A stretch of DNA of 15,918 nucleotides. Origin: PVC group bacterium (GTDB lineage Bacteria; GCA-001730085; JADFSZ01). The position numbers and the translations under genes were made by a program. Shown here piece by piece: positions 1-5,461 of this stretch. The first letter of the stretch is position 1; every line of letters begins with the position of its first letter. Location of the stretch: NCBI GenBank assembly GCA_022560555.1, contig JADFSZ010000016.1, positions 1 through 15,918 of the forward strand, given 5' to 3'. Under the pieces are notes generated by a model. The model did no database searches. It saw only the letters and a program-made list of their open reading frames with translations, and was not told the DNA's origin.

Positions 1-114
1 TTAAGAAGCGAAGGTCCTTTAGTGCCAGACTGGTTTTATTGGTTATTTAAAAAGAACTATGAGCTAGATATGCGATCGGTAGCTAATTCAATAAGCGATT
101 TAAAACCAGACTAA
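1..114 (+). CDS. 3' end of an unidentified protein gene (partial)
   Basis: An open frame enters from the left edge in frame 1 and runs 37 codons to a TAA stop at 112-114. The peptide is rich in Trp, Tyr and Phe near its start (PDWFYWLFKKNYELD) and ends in SDLKPD. It has no recognisable motif, so I do not assign a function. The short length leaves open that it is a chance reading frame, but its composition looks protein-like and no terminator follows it directly. It could be the C-terminus of any soluble protein. Confidence 0.45.
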   Translation, partial: LRSEGPLVPDWFYWLFKKNYELDMRSVANSISDLKPD

Positions 115-305
115 TTTATTATTTAAATCTAGGCAAACCCTTCAGCACTTTGTCAAAGGCCTCTCCTTCGCTAAAGCTTCGAAGAGCAAGCTTGAAAAGA
201 ATTTGTGGGCGAAAAAATTTATTAAAAAGATCCTTTATTCCCCAAACGAAATTGCCTTAAATCTTTATTATCAAACAGCTTTTGACAACCCTTCCGATTC
301 ACTCC

Positions 306-339
306 CGGCCAGAGGCTGCCCCCGCCCAGCCACTGGCCG
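306..339. other. Strong GC-rich hairpin in the non-coding stretch 115-358
   Basis: Positions 306-312 (CGGCCAG) pair with 333-339 (CTGGCCG), and 314-318 (GGCTG) pair with 327-331 (CAGCC). Only an A-A mismatch (313/332) separates the two helices, and a C-rich 8-nt loop closes them. No T-run follows on either strand, so it is not a standard intrinsic terminator. An 8-bp direct repeat (ACAGCTTT) lies at 275-282 and 353-360 on either side. The rest of 115-358 holds nothing else I can name. The 88-codon plus-strand frame through here (203-469) runs antisense into the tRNA gene and is not credible. Confidence 0.5.
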
Positions 340-358
340 AAATTCCAGTTCCACAGCT

Positions 359-394
359 TTAAAAAATGACAGCCCTATCAATATTGATAGGGCT
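359..394 (-). terminator. Rho-independent terminator of the tRNA-Asn gene
   Basis: 371-394 is a perfect 24-bp palindrome (half-site AGCCCTATCAAT), read on the minus strand as a GC-capped hairpin. It is followed after GTCA by six consecutive T residues (plus-strand A run at 361-366). It begins 12 nt downstream of the tRNA CCA end. The plus strand has no T-run after the hairpin, so the direction is minus. Confidence 0.8.
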
Positions 395-406
395 AATCAT
401 CATGAA

Positions 407-698
407 TGGCTCCCCCGGCAAGACTCGAACTTGCGACATCATGGTTACGATCTGACTCTAATTTCTTAGAGAGTCGGACTTTCTCTTTACCCGTTCACAA
501 TGAGTGAAGTAGGGTAGCGGGTGTAAAGTCTCTGCACTTGCCCTTCACAGTTTGTTAACCATGAATGCTAGCTCAGGATTGCCTTGGCCGTTGTCAGCTT
601 TAGGTTTCCCTGAATTAGCCCGCTTTTCATCTCAGTGTTTCCACTAAGAGCTGCTAACTTGTAACAGCCACGCGCTCTACCAACTGAGCTACAGGGGA
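407..698 (-). tRNA. tRNA-Asn(GUU), interrupted by a group I intron in the anticodon
   Basis: The exons are 698-664 (nt 1-35) and 447-407 (nt 36-76). Joined, they give a standard 76-nt tRNA. The acceptor stem TCCCCTG pairs with CGGGGGA (one T-G), followed by discriminator G and an encoded CCA. The D-arm is GCTC/GAGC with AGTTGGTA loop. The anticodon stem CGTGG/CCATG closes the loop CTGTTAA, with anticodon GTT (Asn). The T-arm is GCAAG-TTCGAGT-CTTGC. The break falls between anticodon bases 35 and 36, so no functional anticodon exists without splicing. Gene finders that do not model introns will miss this gene or call fragments. A promoter lies at 730-758 and a terminator at 359-394, so it appears to be a single-gene unit. 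Confidence 0.93.
448..663 (-). ncRNA. Group I self-splicing intron (216 nt, IC3-like) in tRNA-Asn
   Basis: This is a compact ribozyme without an internal ORF. The internal guide GCAGCT (654-649) pairs with the 5' exon end GGCTGT (669-664), giving the required U-G at the splice site (P1). The intron segment GTTA (658-655) pairs with 3' exon TAAC (447-444) as P10. The core elements appear in order: P (AATTCAGGGAAACC, 616-603), Q (AATCCTGAGC, 580-571), R (GTGCAGAGACT, 537-527) and S (AAGAGAAAGTCC, 487-476). R and S form P7. P2 (648-642 with 637-631) and P9 (471-466 with 461-456) both carry GAAA tetraloops. The last base is G (omega-G, 448). Its size and twin GNRA loops resemble the bacterial tRNA introns of subgroup IC3. 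The subgroup is inferred by eye. The identity as group I is very secure. Confidence 0.93.
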
Positions 699-729
699 AT
701 GATTTTATAAACAAATTTGATTTTCAAAG

Positions 730-758
730 ATCATATAATTCAAAAGCTTTTATATCAA
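730..758 (-). promoter_or_regulatory. Sigma70-type promoter for the tRNA-Asn gene
   Basis: On the minus strand TTGATA (758-753) and TATGAT (735-730) are separated by exactly 17 bp, close to the sigma70 consensus. Initiation would fall roughly 25 nt upstream of the mature tRNA 5' end. The -35 box starts only 5 bp from the first 43-nt repeat unit. Confidence 0.65.
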
Positions 759-763
759 CTAAG

Positions 764-806
764 CTATGCCGAATGAAGCTGCCCGAGATGCAATGCTTCG
801 GCATCC
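764..806. repeat. 43-nt palindromic repeat, unit 1
   Basis: This unit has outer arms ATGCCGAA and TTCGGCAT (8-bp perfect inverted repeat). It differs from unit 3 (1194-1236) at 5 of 43 positions and abuts unit 2 with no gap. It is a REP-like hairpin element located between the tRNA-Asn promoter and the GIY-YIG gene. Confidence 0.75.
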
Positions 807-849
807 TGTGCCGAATGAAGTTTTCTAGGACTGTTACTCTTCGGCATCC
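807..849. repeat. 43-nt palindromic repeat, unit 2
   Basis: It has the same length and near-identical arms as unit 1 (TGCCGAATGAAG on the left, CTTCGGCATCC on the right) but a divergent centre. That suggests selection or copying on the hairpin arms rather than on the loop. It is in direct tandem with unit 1. Its left end, TGTGCCGAATGAAG, is matched in inverted orientation at 1256-1269 (13 of 14 bases). Confidence 0.7.
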
Positions 850-903
850 CGAAGCATTCCCCAAGCTGTTGCCTCATTCGGGAAAGTATCCTGCCCTAAA
901 CCG

Positions 904-1173
904 CTACATTCGGGACAGGGGAATAATACGATTACCTTGAATTAATTTTTCAATGAACGAATGACTTTTTTTCTTTTTAATCCATAATTCGGCTTTTCGT
1001 GCTTTACTTCGATTTTCATAAGTCTTCTTAAAAACAATTTTGATCTCTGCGTTGCGTTTTCCAAAAGCAGTCCTTTGTTTAGAATGATCGCATAATCTGC
1101 GATCTAAGTTGTTCGTTTCCCCAACGTAAAACTTCCCTGAAACAGCACTTTTTAATATGTAAAGATAATGCAT
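904..1173 (-). CDS. Small GIY-YIG endonuclease-domain protein
   Basis: An 89-residue, single-domain GIY-YIG protein of the free-standing UPF0213/YhbQ-like size class. The first motif is YLY (residues 3-5, replacing GIY) and the second is YVG (16-18, replacing YIG). Arg25/Arg26 and Glu62 occupy the places of the catalytic Arg and metal-binding Glu. The C-terminal third is very basic. These nucleases make nicks or breaks in DNA, but the cellular role of the small stand-alone forms is poorly known. I see no strong ribosome binding site before the ATG. The stop codon lies just outside a 20-bp direct repeat, and palindromic repeats stand on both sides. The adjacent group I intron makes a homing-type role conceivable, but it is not shown. 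Only one other gene here, the tRNA, shares its strand. Confidence 0.8.
   Translation of the reverse strand: MHYLYILKSAVSGKFYVGETNNLDRRLCDHSKQRTAFGKRNAEIKIVFKKTYENRSKARKAELWIKKKKSHSFIEKLIQGNRIIPLSRM
907..926. repeat. 20-bp direct repeat, left copy
   Basis: The 20 bp beginning CATTCGGGAC and ending AGGGGAATAA recur exactly at 1260-1279. This copy encodes the last seven residues (IIPLSRM) of the GIY-YIG protein, so the gene's 3' end is built from repeat sequence. The inner 10 bp, ACAGGGGAAT, also occur at 691-700, at the 5' end of the tRNA-Asn gene. Confidence 0.8.
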
Positions 1174-1193
1174 CTGAAAGATGCCTTTATTGG

Positions 1194-1236
1194 CTATGCC
1201 GAAGGAAGCAGCCCAAGAAGCAATTCTTCGGCATCC
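1194..1236. repeat. 43-nt palindromic repeat, unit 3
   Basis: It matches unit 1 at 38 of 43 positions, has the same orientation, and carries arms ATGCCGAA/TTCGGCAT. It lies 21 bp upstream of the GIY-YIG start codon, so the gene sits between units 2 and 3. It is followed by a GC-rich patch with the palindrome CCCCATGGGG (1244-1253), then the right 20-bp direct repeat. Confidence 0.75.
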
Positions 1237-1259
1237 CGAGGGCCCCCATGGGGCCTCTT

Positions 1260-1279
1260 CATTCGGGACAGGGGAATAA
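1260..1279. repeat. 20-bp direct repeat, right copy
   Basis: An exact copy of 907-926, offset by 353 bp. The pair brackets almost the entire GIY-YIG gene and repeat unit 3. It again contains the 10-bp core shared with the tRNA-Asn 5' end. Confidence 0.8.
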
Positions 1280-1322
1280 AATATTTATAAGATCATTTAA
1301 CCAATAAGGTTAGCGCAGATAG

Positions 1323-1328
1323 TATAAT
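1323..1328 (+). promoter_or_regulatory. Candidate -10 box for engB
   Basis: A perfect TATAAT lies 43 bp before the engB start. No convincing -35 box sits at the usual distance (the best is TTAACC at 1298-1303, 19 bp away), so this is tentative. Confidence 0.35.
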
Positions 1329-1370
1329 AAACCCCTCGTGAAGTCAAGGGTTTTATAATAAGATGCCGGA

Positions 1371-1946
1371 ATGGAAAATATCCAGATAAAAAAGGCCTTC
1401 TCCCAGGCTGATTTTCCGCAAGAGCCGCTGCCGGAAATGGCTTTTGTCGGCCGTAGCAATGTGGGGAAGTCTTCCCTTATTAATTTTGTATTTCGCCAAA
1501 AGAATTTATGTCCGATAAGTAAAACACCCGGCAAAACACGTTCCGTCAATTTTTATACGATCAACCACAAATTTCGCATTGTGGATCTTCCCGGATATGG
1601 GTACGCAAAAATATCGAAAAGTATTCATCAAACTTGGCCGGATATGATAAAAGAGTATTTCGAGCATCAGCTCAACATCACCGCTATTTTTTTCTTGGTC
1701 GATTCGCGACGGGATATCACGCGTGAGGATCTTGTATTATTCGAATGGCTTTGTCAGTACACAGACTCCATCTATATCGTCATCACCAAAACGGATAAAA
1801 TAAATCAAAAGGAAAAAAGCCAACTTACTCGCCGTATTGATAAATTTACGGAAAATACAGTTGCTAGCAAAAATATCATTTATGTCTCAATAAAATCTCA
1901 GGAAAGTCGAAAAGTGCTTTTAGATGCTATGAATCAGCATCTATGA
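1371..1946 (+). CDS. engB: Ribosome-assembly GTP-binding protein EngB/YsxC/YihA
   Basis: A 191-residue TRAFAC-class GTPase of the usual EngB length. It binds GTP and helps late maturation of the 50S ribosomal subunit in the cytoplasm, and it is essential in several model bacteria. Visible G motifs are G1 GRSNVGKS (27-34), a switch I region with PGKTRSVNFY (53-62) typical of the family, G3 DLPG within DLPGYGYA (72-79), G4 TKTD (139-142) and a G5-like SIKS near the C-terminus. The start ATG at 1371 puts a short leader before G1, as is normal. The ribosome binding site is weak, and an out-of-frame ATG lies at 1363. The gene stands alone: 91 bp downstream of the right repeat, and 149 bp before the next start. 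Confidence 0.95.
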   Translation: MENIQIKKAFSQADFPQEPLPEMAFVGRSNVGKSSLINFVFRQKNLCPISKTPGKTRSVNFYTINHKFRIVDLPGYGYAKISKSIHQTWPDMIKEYFEHQLNITAIFFLVDSRRDITREDLVLFEWLCQYTDSIYIVITKTDKINQKEKSQLTRRIDKFTENTVASKNIIYVSIKSQESRKVLLDAMNQHL

Positions 1947-2019
1947 CGTAATACTGTTTAATAATCCGACAACTTGAGGGCAGAAATGAAATATTCTATA
2001 TGTAAGAATCAGTTATTGC

Positions 2020-2047
2020 TTGCGTTATAAAAATAATTTAGTATAAT
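2020..2047 (+). promoter_or_regulatory. Candidate promoter of the TPR gene
   Basis: TTGCGT (2020-2025) and TATAAT (2042-2047) are 16 bp apart in an AT-rich gap, about 50 bp ahead of the chosen ATG at 2096. A good -10 with an acceptable -35. Confidence 0.5.
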
Positions 2048-2095
2048 ATATTTTCGAATTTGATTGCATGGGGAAAACAAAGCAGGGGAGAAAGT

Positions 2096-2935
2096 ATGAC
2101 CGCTAGGGGCAGGGGGATAGGTCTGGCTTTATGTGTAGCGATGATTTTATCGTACACCTTAGTATGGGCAAGTGAAGGTCAGGAGACGGATAAATACTTA
2201 TTGTCAGGGGATCAACATTATGAAAGCTTTGACAATAAATCTGCCCTTGATATGTACCGGAAAGCCTATGAGCTCAATCCGGATAGTTTTAAAACCCTTC
2301 TAAAGTTAACCCGCACTCTTATTGATGTCGGAGAAGATCTGAATTCCAAAGAATCAGAAGCGTATTATGAAGAAGCAGTTAAGTATTCCGAGCTCCTGAA
2401 AGAGAATTTTCCGGAAAGCCCTTACACCTACGCTTGCCTCGCGTCCAGTTACGGCTACCTAGCTATATTCCGCGGGGGCAAAGAAAAAATCCGTCTATCA
2501 AACAATGTGACAGAAAACGCCTACAAAGCGATTGCATTGGATCCCGATTACGAAGTTCCCTATATTGTTTTAGGAACCTATTATCGCGAAGTGGCCAACT
2601 TATCACCTTTTCTACGCGTATTCGCGGAAATGTTTCTGGGAGATGTCCCCAATGGCTCGCATGATGATTCCATTGAATGTCTTAAGAAAGCTCTTCAGAT
2701 CAGACCGGACTCAGTCTACACCGTTACTGAGTTAGCTAAAACTTATGCTTCTATGCGCAAATATGACTCAGCCATGGCTTCGCTTCGTAATGTGTTGAAA
2801 ATGTCCGTCGTGGATCACTTGGATCCGAGACTGCGGCAAGAAGCAGATGAAAAAATTTTGGTCCTTAAAAGAAAACTCAGCCGTCGACTTGCTCGCGGCA
2901 ACAACAAATTCCGACGCTACTCCGGTGCAAATTAA
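2096..2935 (+). CDS. Secreted TPR-repeat protein, RMDN-like
   Basis: A 279-residue protein starting at the ATG preceded by AGGGGAG (2084-2090). A longer frame from a TTG at 2060 is possible but has no comparable ribosome site. Residues 1-25 form a signal peptide: a basic start, a hydrophobic stretch, and likely cleavage after WA at 24-25. No lipobox is seen. The body is helical TPR repeats, for example 34-64 with ALDMYRKAYELNPDS, about 141-170 (AYKAIALDPDYEVPYIVLGTYY) and about 190-230. The segment REVANLSPFLRVFAEMFLG then DVP (164-185), followed by another TPR, resembles the regulator-of-microtubule-dynamics (RMDN) family that also occurs in bacteria. The C-terminus is strongly basic. It is likely a periplasmic interaction scaffold, with unknown partner. 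No operon link to either neighbour is evident (45 bp to the next gene). Confidence 0.75.
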   Translation: MTARGRGIGLALCVAMILSYTLVWASEGQETDKYLLSGDQHYESFDNKSALDMYRKAYELNPDSFKTLLKLTRTLIDVGEDLNSKESEAYYEEAVKYSELLKENFPESPYTYACLASSYGYLAIFRGGKEKIRLSNNVTENAYKAIALDPDYEVPYIVLGTYYREVANLSPFLRVFAEMFLGDVPNGSHDDSIECLKKALQIRPDSVYTVTELAKTYASMRKYDSAMASLRNVLKMSVVDHLDPRLRQEADEKILVLKRKLSRRLARGNNKFRRYSGAN

Positions 2936-2980
2936 TTCTTACCTAAGAAAACCGCTCATTAAACAATCCCTTGTACTTTT

Positions 2981-3790
2981 ATGATTCTCCCTCTCTTACT
3001 TCTTTTTGGAGGAGTTTTTACCGGGATCTCCTCAGGTCTTTTAGGGATCGGAGGGGGGACCATTCTTGTTCCATTACAATACTGGGCCTTATCACAATAT
3101 TCAATCACAGGTGATATAGCGATGCGTATCGCTCTTGGAACGAGTTTGCTTATAATATTTCCCACAGTCATTGCCGGCACCATCAAGCATTCTAGAATGG
3201 GGGCTGTTGTATGGCGAGTCAGTCTCGTCCTTGGTATCACGGGCGCCCTTGGGAGTGCCATAGGCGGGATGGCCGCCGCGCATTTGCCTGATTTAATTCT
3301 CAAGAGAATTTTTTCAGTCATTGTTTTTTTTGCGGCTTTTCGTATGCTTTTTCAAATGCCATCTAAAGAGACACGAAGTTTTACGTTTAAAACCAGTGTA
3401 TTTCTCGGCCTTATTCTTTGCGGCCTTTGTGCCGGTGTTATCTCGGGTCTTGTCGGTATCGGAGGGGGACTGATTATTGTGCCGCTCTTAGTCATGACGT
3501 TTCATTTTGATATTCATAAAGCCATTGGGACATCAACCGCTACGATTCCTTTTATGATTTCCGGAGGAATTATCGCGTATTTGATCGAAGGAATTAAAAT
3601 CAAAGAAAGCCTGCCGCCCTATTCATTTGGCTATTTGAATCTTGCCCTATTTGCACTATTGGTCATAACAACAATTCCGGGTGCTTATTGGGGCGCCCAT
3701 CTTACGCATAAGCTTCCTAAAAATGTTCTTCGAAAGGGTTTTTCTATTCTTTTGTTTCTCATTGGTCTCAAAATGTCCAATCTCATCTAA
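2981..3790 (+). CDS. TauE/SafE (DUF81) family membrane permease
   Basis: A 269-residue integral inner-membrane protein with about eight hydrophobic segments in two related halves. Each half begins with the family hallmark GIGGG: residues 22-26 in GIGGGTILVP and 159-163 in GIGGGLIIVP. Members export or move small sulfur-containing or carboxylate anions (sulfite, sulfoacetate, taurine-derived products and others). The substrate here cannot be read from the sequence, and no sulfur-metabolism gene is nearby. The ATG at 2981 is the first in frame and begins directly with the first membrane helix. I see no clear Shine-Dalgarno. It lies 45 bp after the TPR gene and 177 bp before the tolC-like gene, so it may share a transcript with the former. 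Confidence 0.9.
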   Translation: MILPLLLLFGGVFTGISSGLLGIGGGTILVPLQYWALSQYSITGDIAMRIALGTSLLIIFPTVIAGTIKHSRMGAVVWRVSLVLGITGALGSAIGGMAAAHLPDLILKRIFSVIVFFAAFRMLFQMPSKETRSFTFKTSVFLGLILCGLCAGVISGLVGIGGGLIIVPLLVMTFHFDIHKAIGTSTATIPFMISGGIIAYLIEGIKIKESLPPYSFGYLNLALFALLVITTIPGAYWGAHLTHKLPKNVLRKGFSILLFLIGLKMSNLI

Positions 3791-3967
3791 AATGCGATAT
3801 TGAAACTCGAATGTACTTTTGGCCCCATAATTTTTCGCAACCACTACATGATCAAGAAGTTATCAATGATATTTTGGTCTGGTAATTTTTGAGATTTGTG
3901 TTAATATATTTTGCTTATATATATCTTTAATGTTATCAATACTATACTGCAAATTATGAGGCCCTTG

Positions 3968-5461
3968 ATGATTCAAATGGCTCAACGTATGTCGATTCTT
4001 CTTTTGATTCTCATCGTTCTATCCGTGGGGAATGTTGCTAACAGCGAAGAGCGTATTGGTAAACTTTCAATTGACGAAACAGTAGAGATTGGCATTTTGA
4101 ACAATATACGTGTCAAGGTGGCAAGGCTCGAACAGGATTTAGCAGGCCTGGATCTTAAAATTGAGCGATCAATTTTTGATACGGAAGCCTGGTTTGAAAT
4201 TAATTGGAGGCGCGACAAACGAGCATCGATCAATAGCATCGGCGGTTCACGCGTCACAGACCAAAATTATAACATCGGCATCGATAAAAAAATCCCCACC
4301 GGAGCCGATATTTCCCTGTCATTCAGAAATCAGGATTTAGATACATCGTCGCCATTTTTCCCGATAGATCCCGCTTTTGTATCGGATATGGAAGCCTCTA
4401 TTACCCAGCCCTTACTGAAAAATATCGGGGGCATACAGGATAAAGCCCCGATTCGTATTTCTGAAATTGAAATCGATCGAATCGACATAGTCACGCAGGA
4501 TACGATCGAAGAAGTCATCGCTGAAATCAAGTTATCCTATTGGGATCTTGTTTTTGCGCAAGAAACGCTTAAGGCTCAAAAGGAAATTTTAGAAAAGGCG
4601 CAACAGCTTCTGGAGTTTAATATCGAAAATCGAAAATCAGGTCTGGCAGAGGATGTCGATATTTACGCAAGCGAGGCCAATACCGAAAGACATATGAACA
4701 ATGTTCTTGTTGCCCAAAATGAGCTTGTTACGGCCATTGAAACACTTAAATTAAAAATGAACTACCCGTATTTTTCAAGAATCGTTCCAACGGAGGAATT
4801 GTCCTATAAAAGTGTTTTTTTAGACCAAGATACCATCATGAGGAATGCGATTAAAAATCGCCGGGACTATATTACGAAACGGCTCCAAATTGAACAGGCC
4901 GATATTGATGTCCACATGAAGAAAAACAGTCGGTGGCCGCAAATGGATTTAATCGCCACCTTTAACGCGAACGGATTAAAGTCGAATTACCCGGACGCGG
5001 TCGCGGAAATGGCCGTAGCCTCAAATCCTTCCTACTTTCTTGGCGTGGAATTTCGGTTTCCATTAGCGAACACAAAGGCCAAAGCGCAATATCAATCGTC
5101 CCTGCTTGAAAAGGCAAGATTAATCCTCGAGTTTCGGCAGCTCGAAAAAGACATTGCTTTTGAAGTAGATGATGTAGTGCGGGCTGTATTGACCAATTCT
5201 GCTCAAGCCGGAAAACGTATCCGCATCGAAGAGCTTGAAAGTAAAAAACTCGAGGAGGAAGACCGCAATTACCGCTTAGGTCGATCCAACAGCAATATCA
5301 TTATTGACTATCAAGATGATTTGATCGAAGCGCGACTTGCAAAAATTGAAGCCCTCATTGATCTGGAAAAATCTCTTGTGAATCTGGATCGATCAAGGAA
5401 TATCCTTTTTGACCAGTATTTTCAATCTCATATCATTAGCCAGCTCGGAAACACAGAATGA
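3968..5461 (+). CDS. TolC-family outer-membrane efflux protein
   Basis: A 497-residue outer-membrane factor with the usual two-half OEP layout: long amphipathic helices rich in Gln, Glu and Lys and an internal repeat. The start is placed at the ATG at 3968, preceded by TGAGG (3957-3961). Upstream in-frame TTG 3911 and ATG 3956 are less well placed. Residues 1-25 form a signal peptide (hydrophobic LLLILIVLSVGNV). No N-terminal lipobox Cys is visible, so it is not a lipoprotein of the OprM type. Trimeric homologues form the tunnel that carries RND substrates across the periplasm and outer membrane. Its stop overlaps the start of the RND gene (ATGA), strongly implying joint function. The upstream gap has two copies of GTTATCAAT (3859-3867, 3932-3940) that could be regulatory, and no convincing promoter. 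Confidence 0.9.
   Translation: MIQMAQRMSILLLILIVLSVGNVANSEERIGKLSIDETVEIGILNNIRVKVARLEQDLAGLDLKIERSIFDTEAWFEINWRRDKRASINSIGGSRVTDQNYNIGIDKKIPTGADISLSFRNQDLDTSSPFFPIDPAFVSDMEASITQPLLKNIGGIQDKAPIRISEIEIDRIDIVTQDTIEEVIAEIKLSYWDLVFAQETLKAQKEILEKAQQLLEFNIENRKSGLAEDVDIYASEANTERHMNNVLVAQNELVTAIETLKLKMNYPYFSRIVPTEELSYKSVFLDQDTIMRNAIKNRRDYITKRLQIEQADIDVHMKKNSRWPQMDLIATFNANGLKSNYPDAVAEMAVASNPSYFLGVEFRFPLANTKAKAQYQSSLLEKARLILEFRQLEKDIAFEVDDVVRAVLTNSAQAGKRIRIEELESKKLEEEDRNYRLGRSNSNIIIDYQDDLIEARLAKIEALIDLEKSLVNLDRSRNILFDQYFQSHIISQLGNTE

Noticed and set aside
407-447. Isolated tRNA 3' fragment or pseudogene
   Set aside because: The matching 5' half at 664-698 and intron signals show one intact split gene, not a remnant.
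203-469. 88-codon plus-strand frame across the tRNA region
   Set aside because: It is antisense to the tRNA 3' exon and terminator; its end (LPRQDSNLRH) is the well-known false peptide produced by translating a tRNA T-arm backwards, and it starts at a non-ATG codon with no ribosome site.
764-1279. CRISPR array
   Set aside because: The three 43-nt units are hairpins, two adjoining with no spacer, and the third lies beyond a gene; there is no regular repeat-spacer pattern.
1310-1549. 79-codon minus-strand frame
   Set aside because: It lies antisense to engB, whose G motifs are intact; no family resemblance.
2060-2095. TTG start for the TPR gene adding 12 residues
   Set aside because: The ATG at 2096 has a strong ribosome site and gives a normal signal peptide; the longer form does not.
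3859-3940. Two copies of GTTATCAAT upstream of the efflux genes as repressor sites
   Set aside because: Nine-base matches in AT-rich DNA 73 bp apart can arise by chance, and no regulator gene is nearby; noted only as a possibility.
3911-3967. TTG start for the tolC-like gene
   Set aside because: The added residues precede the signal peptide and lack a ribosome site; ATG 3968 has TGAGG at proper spacing.
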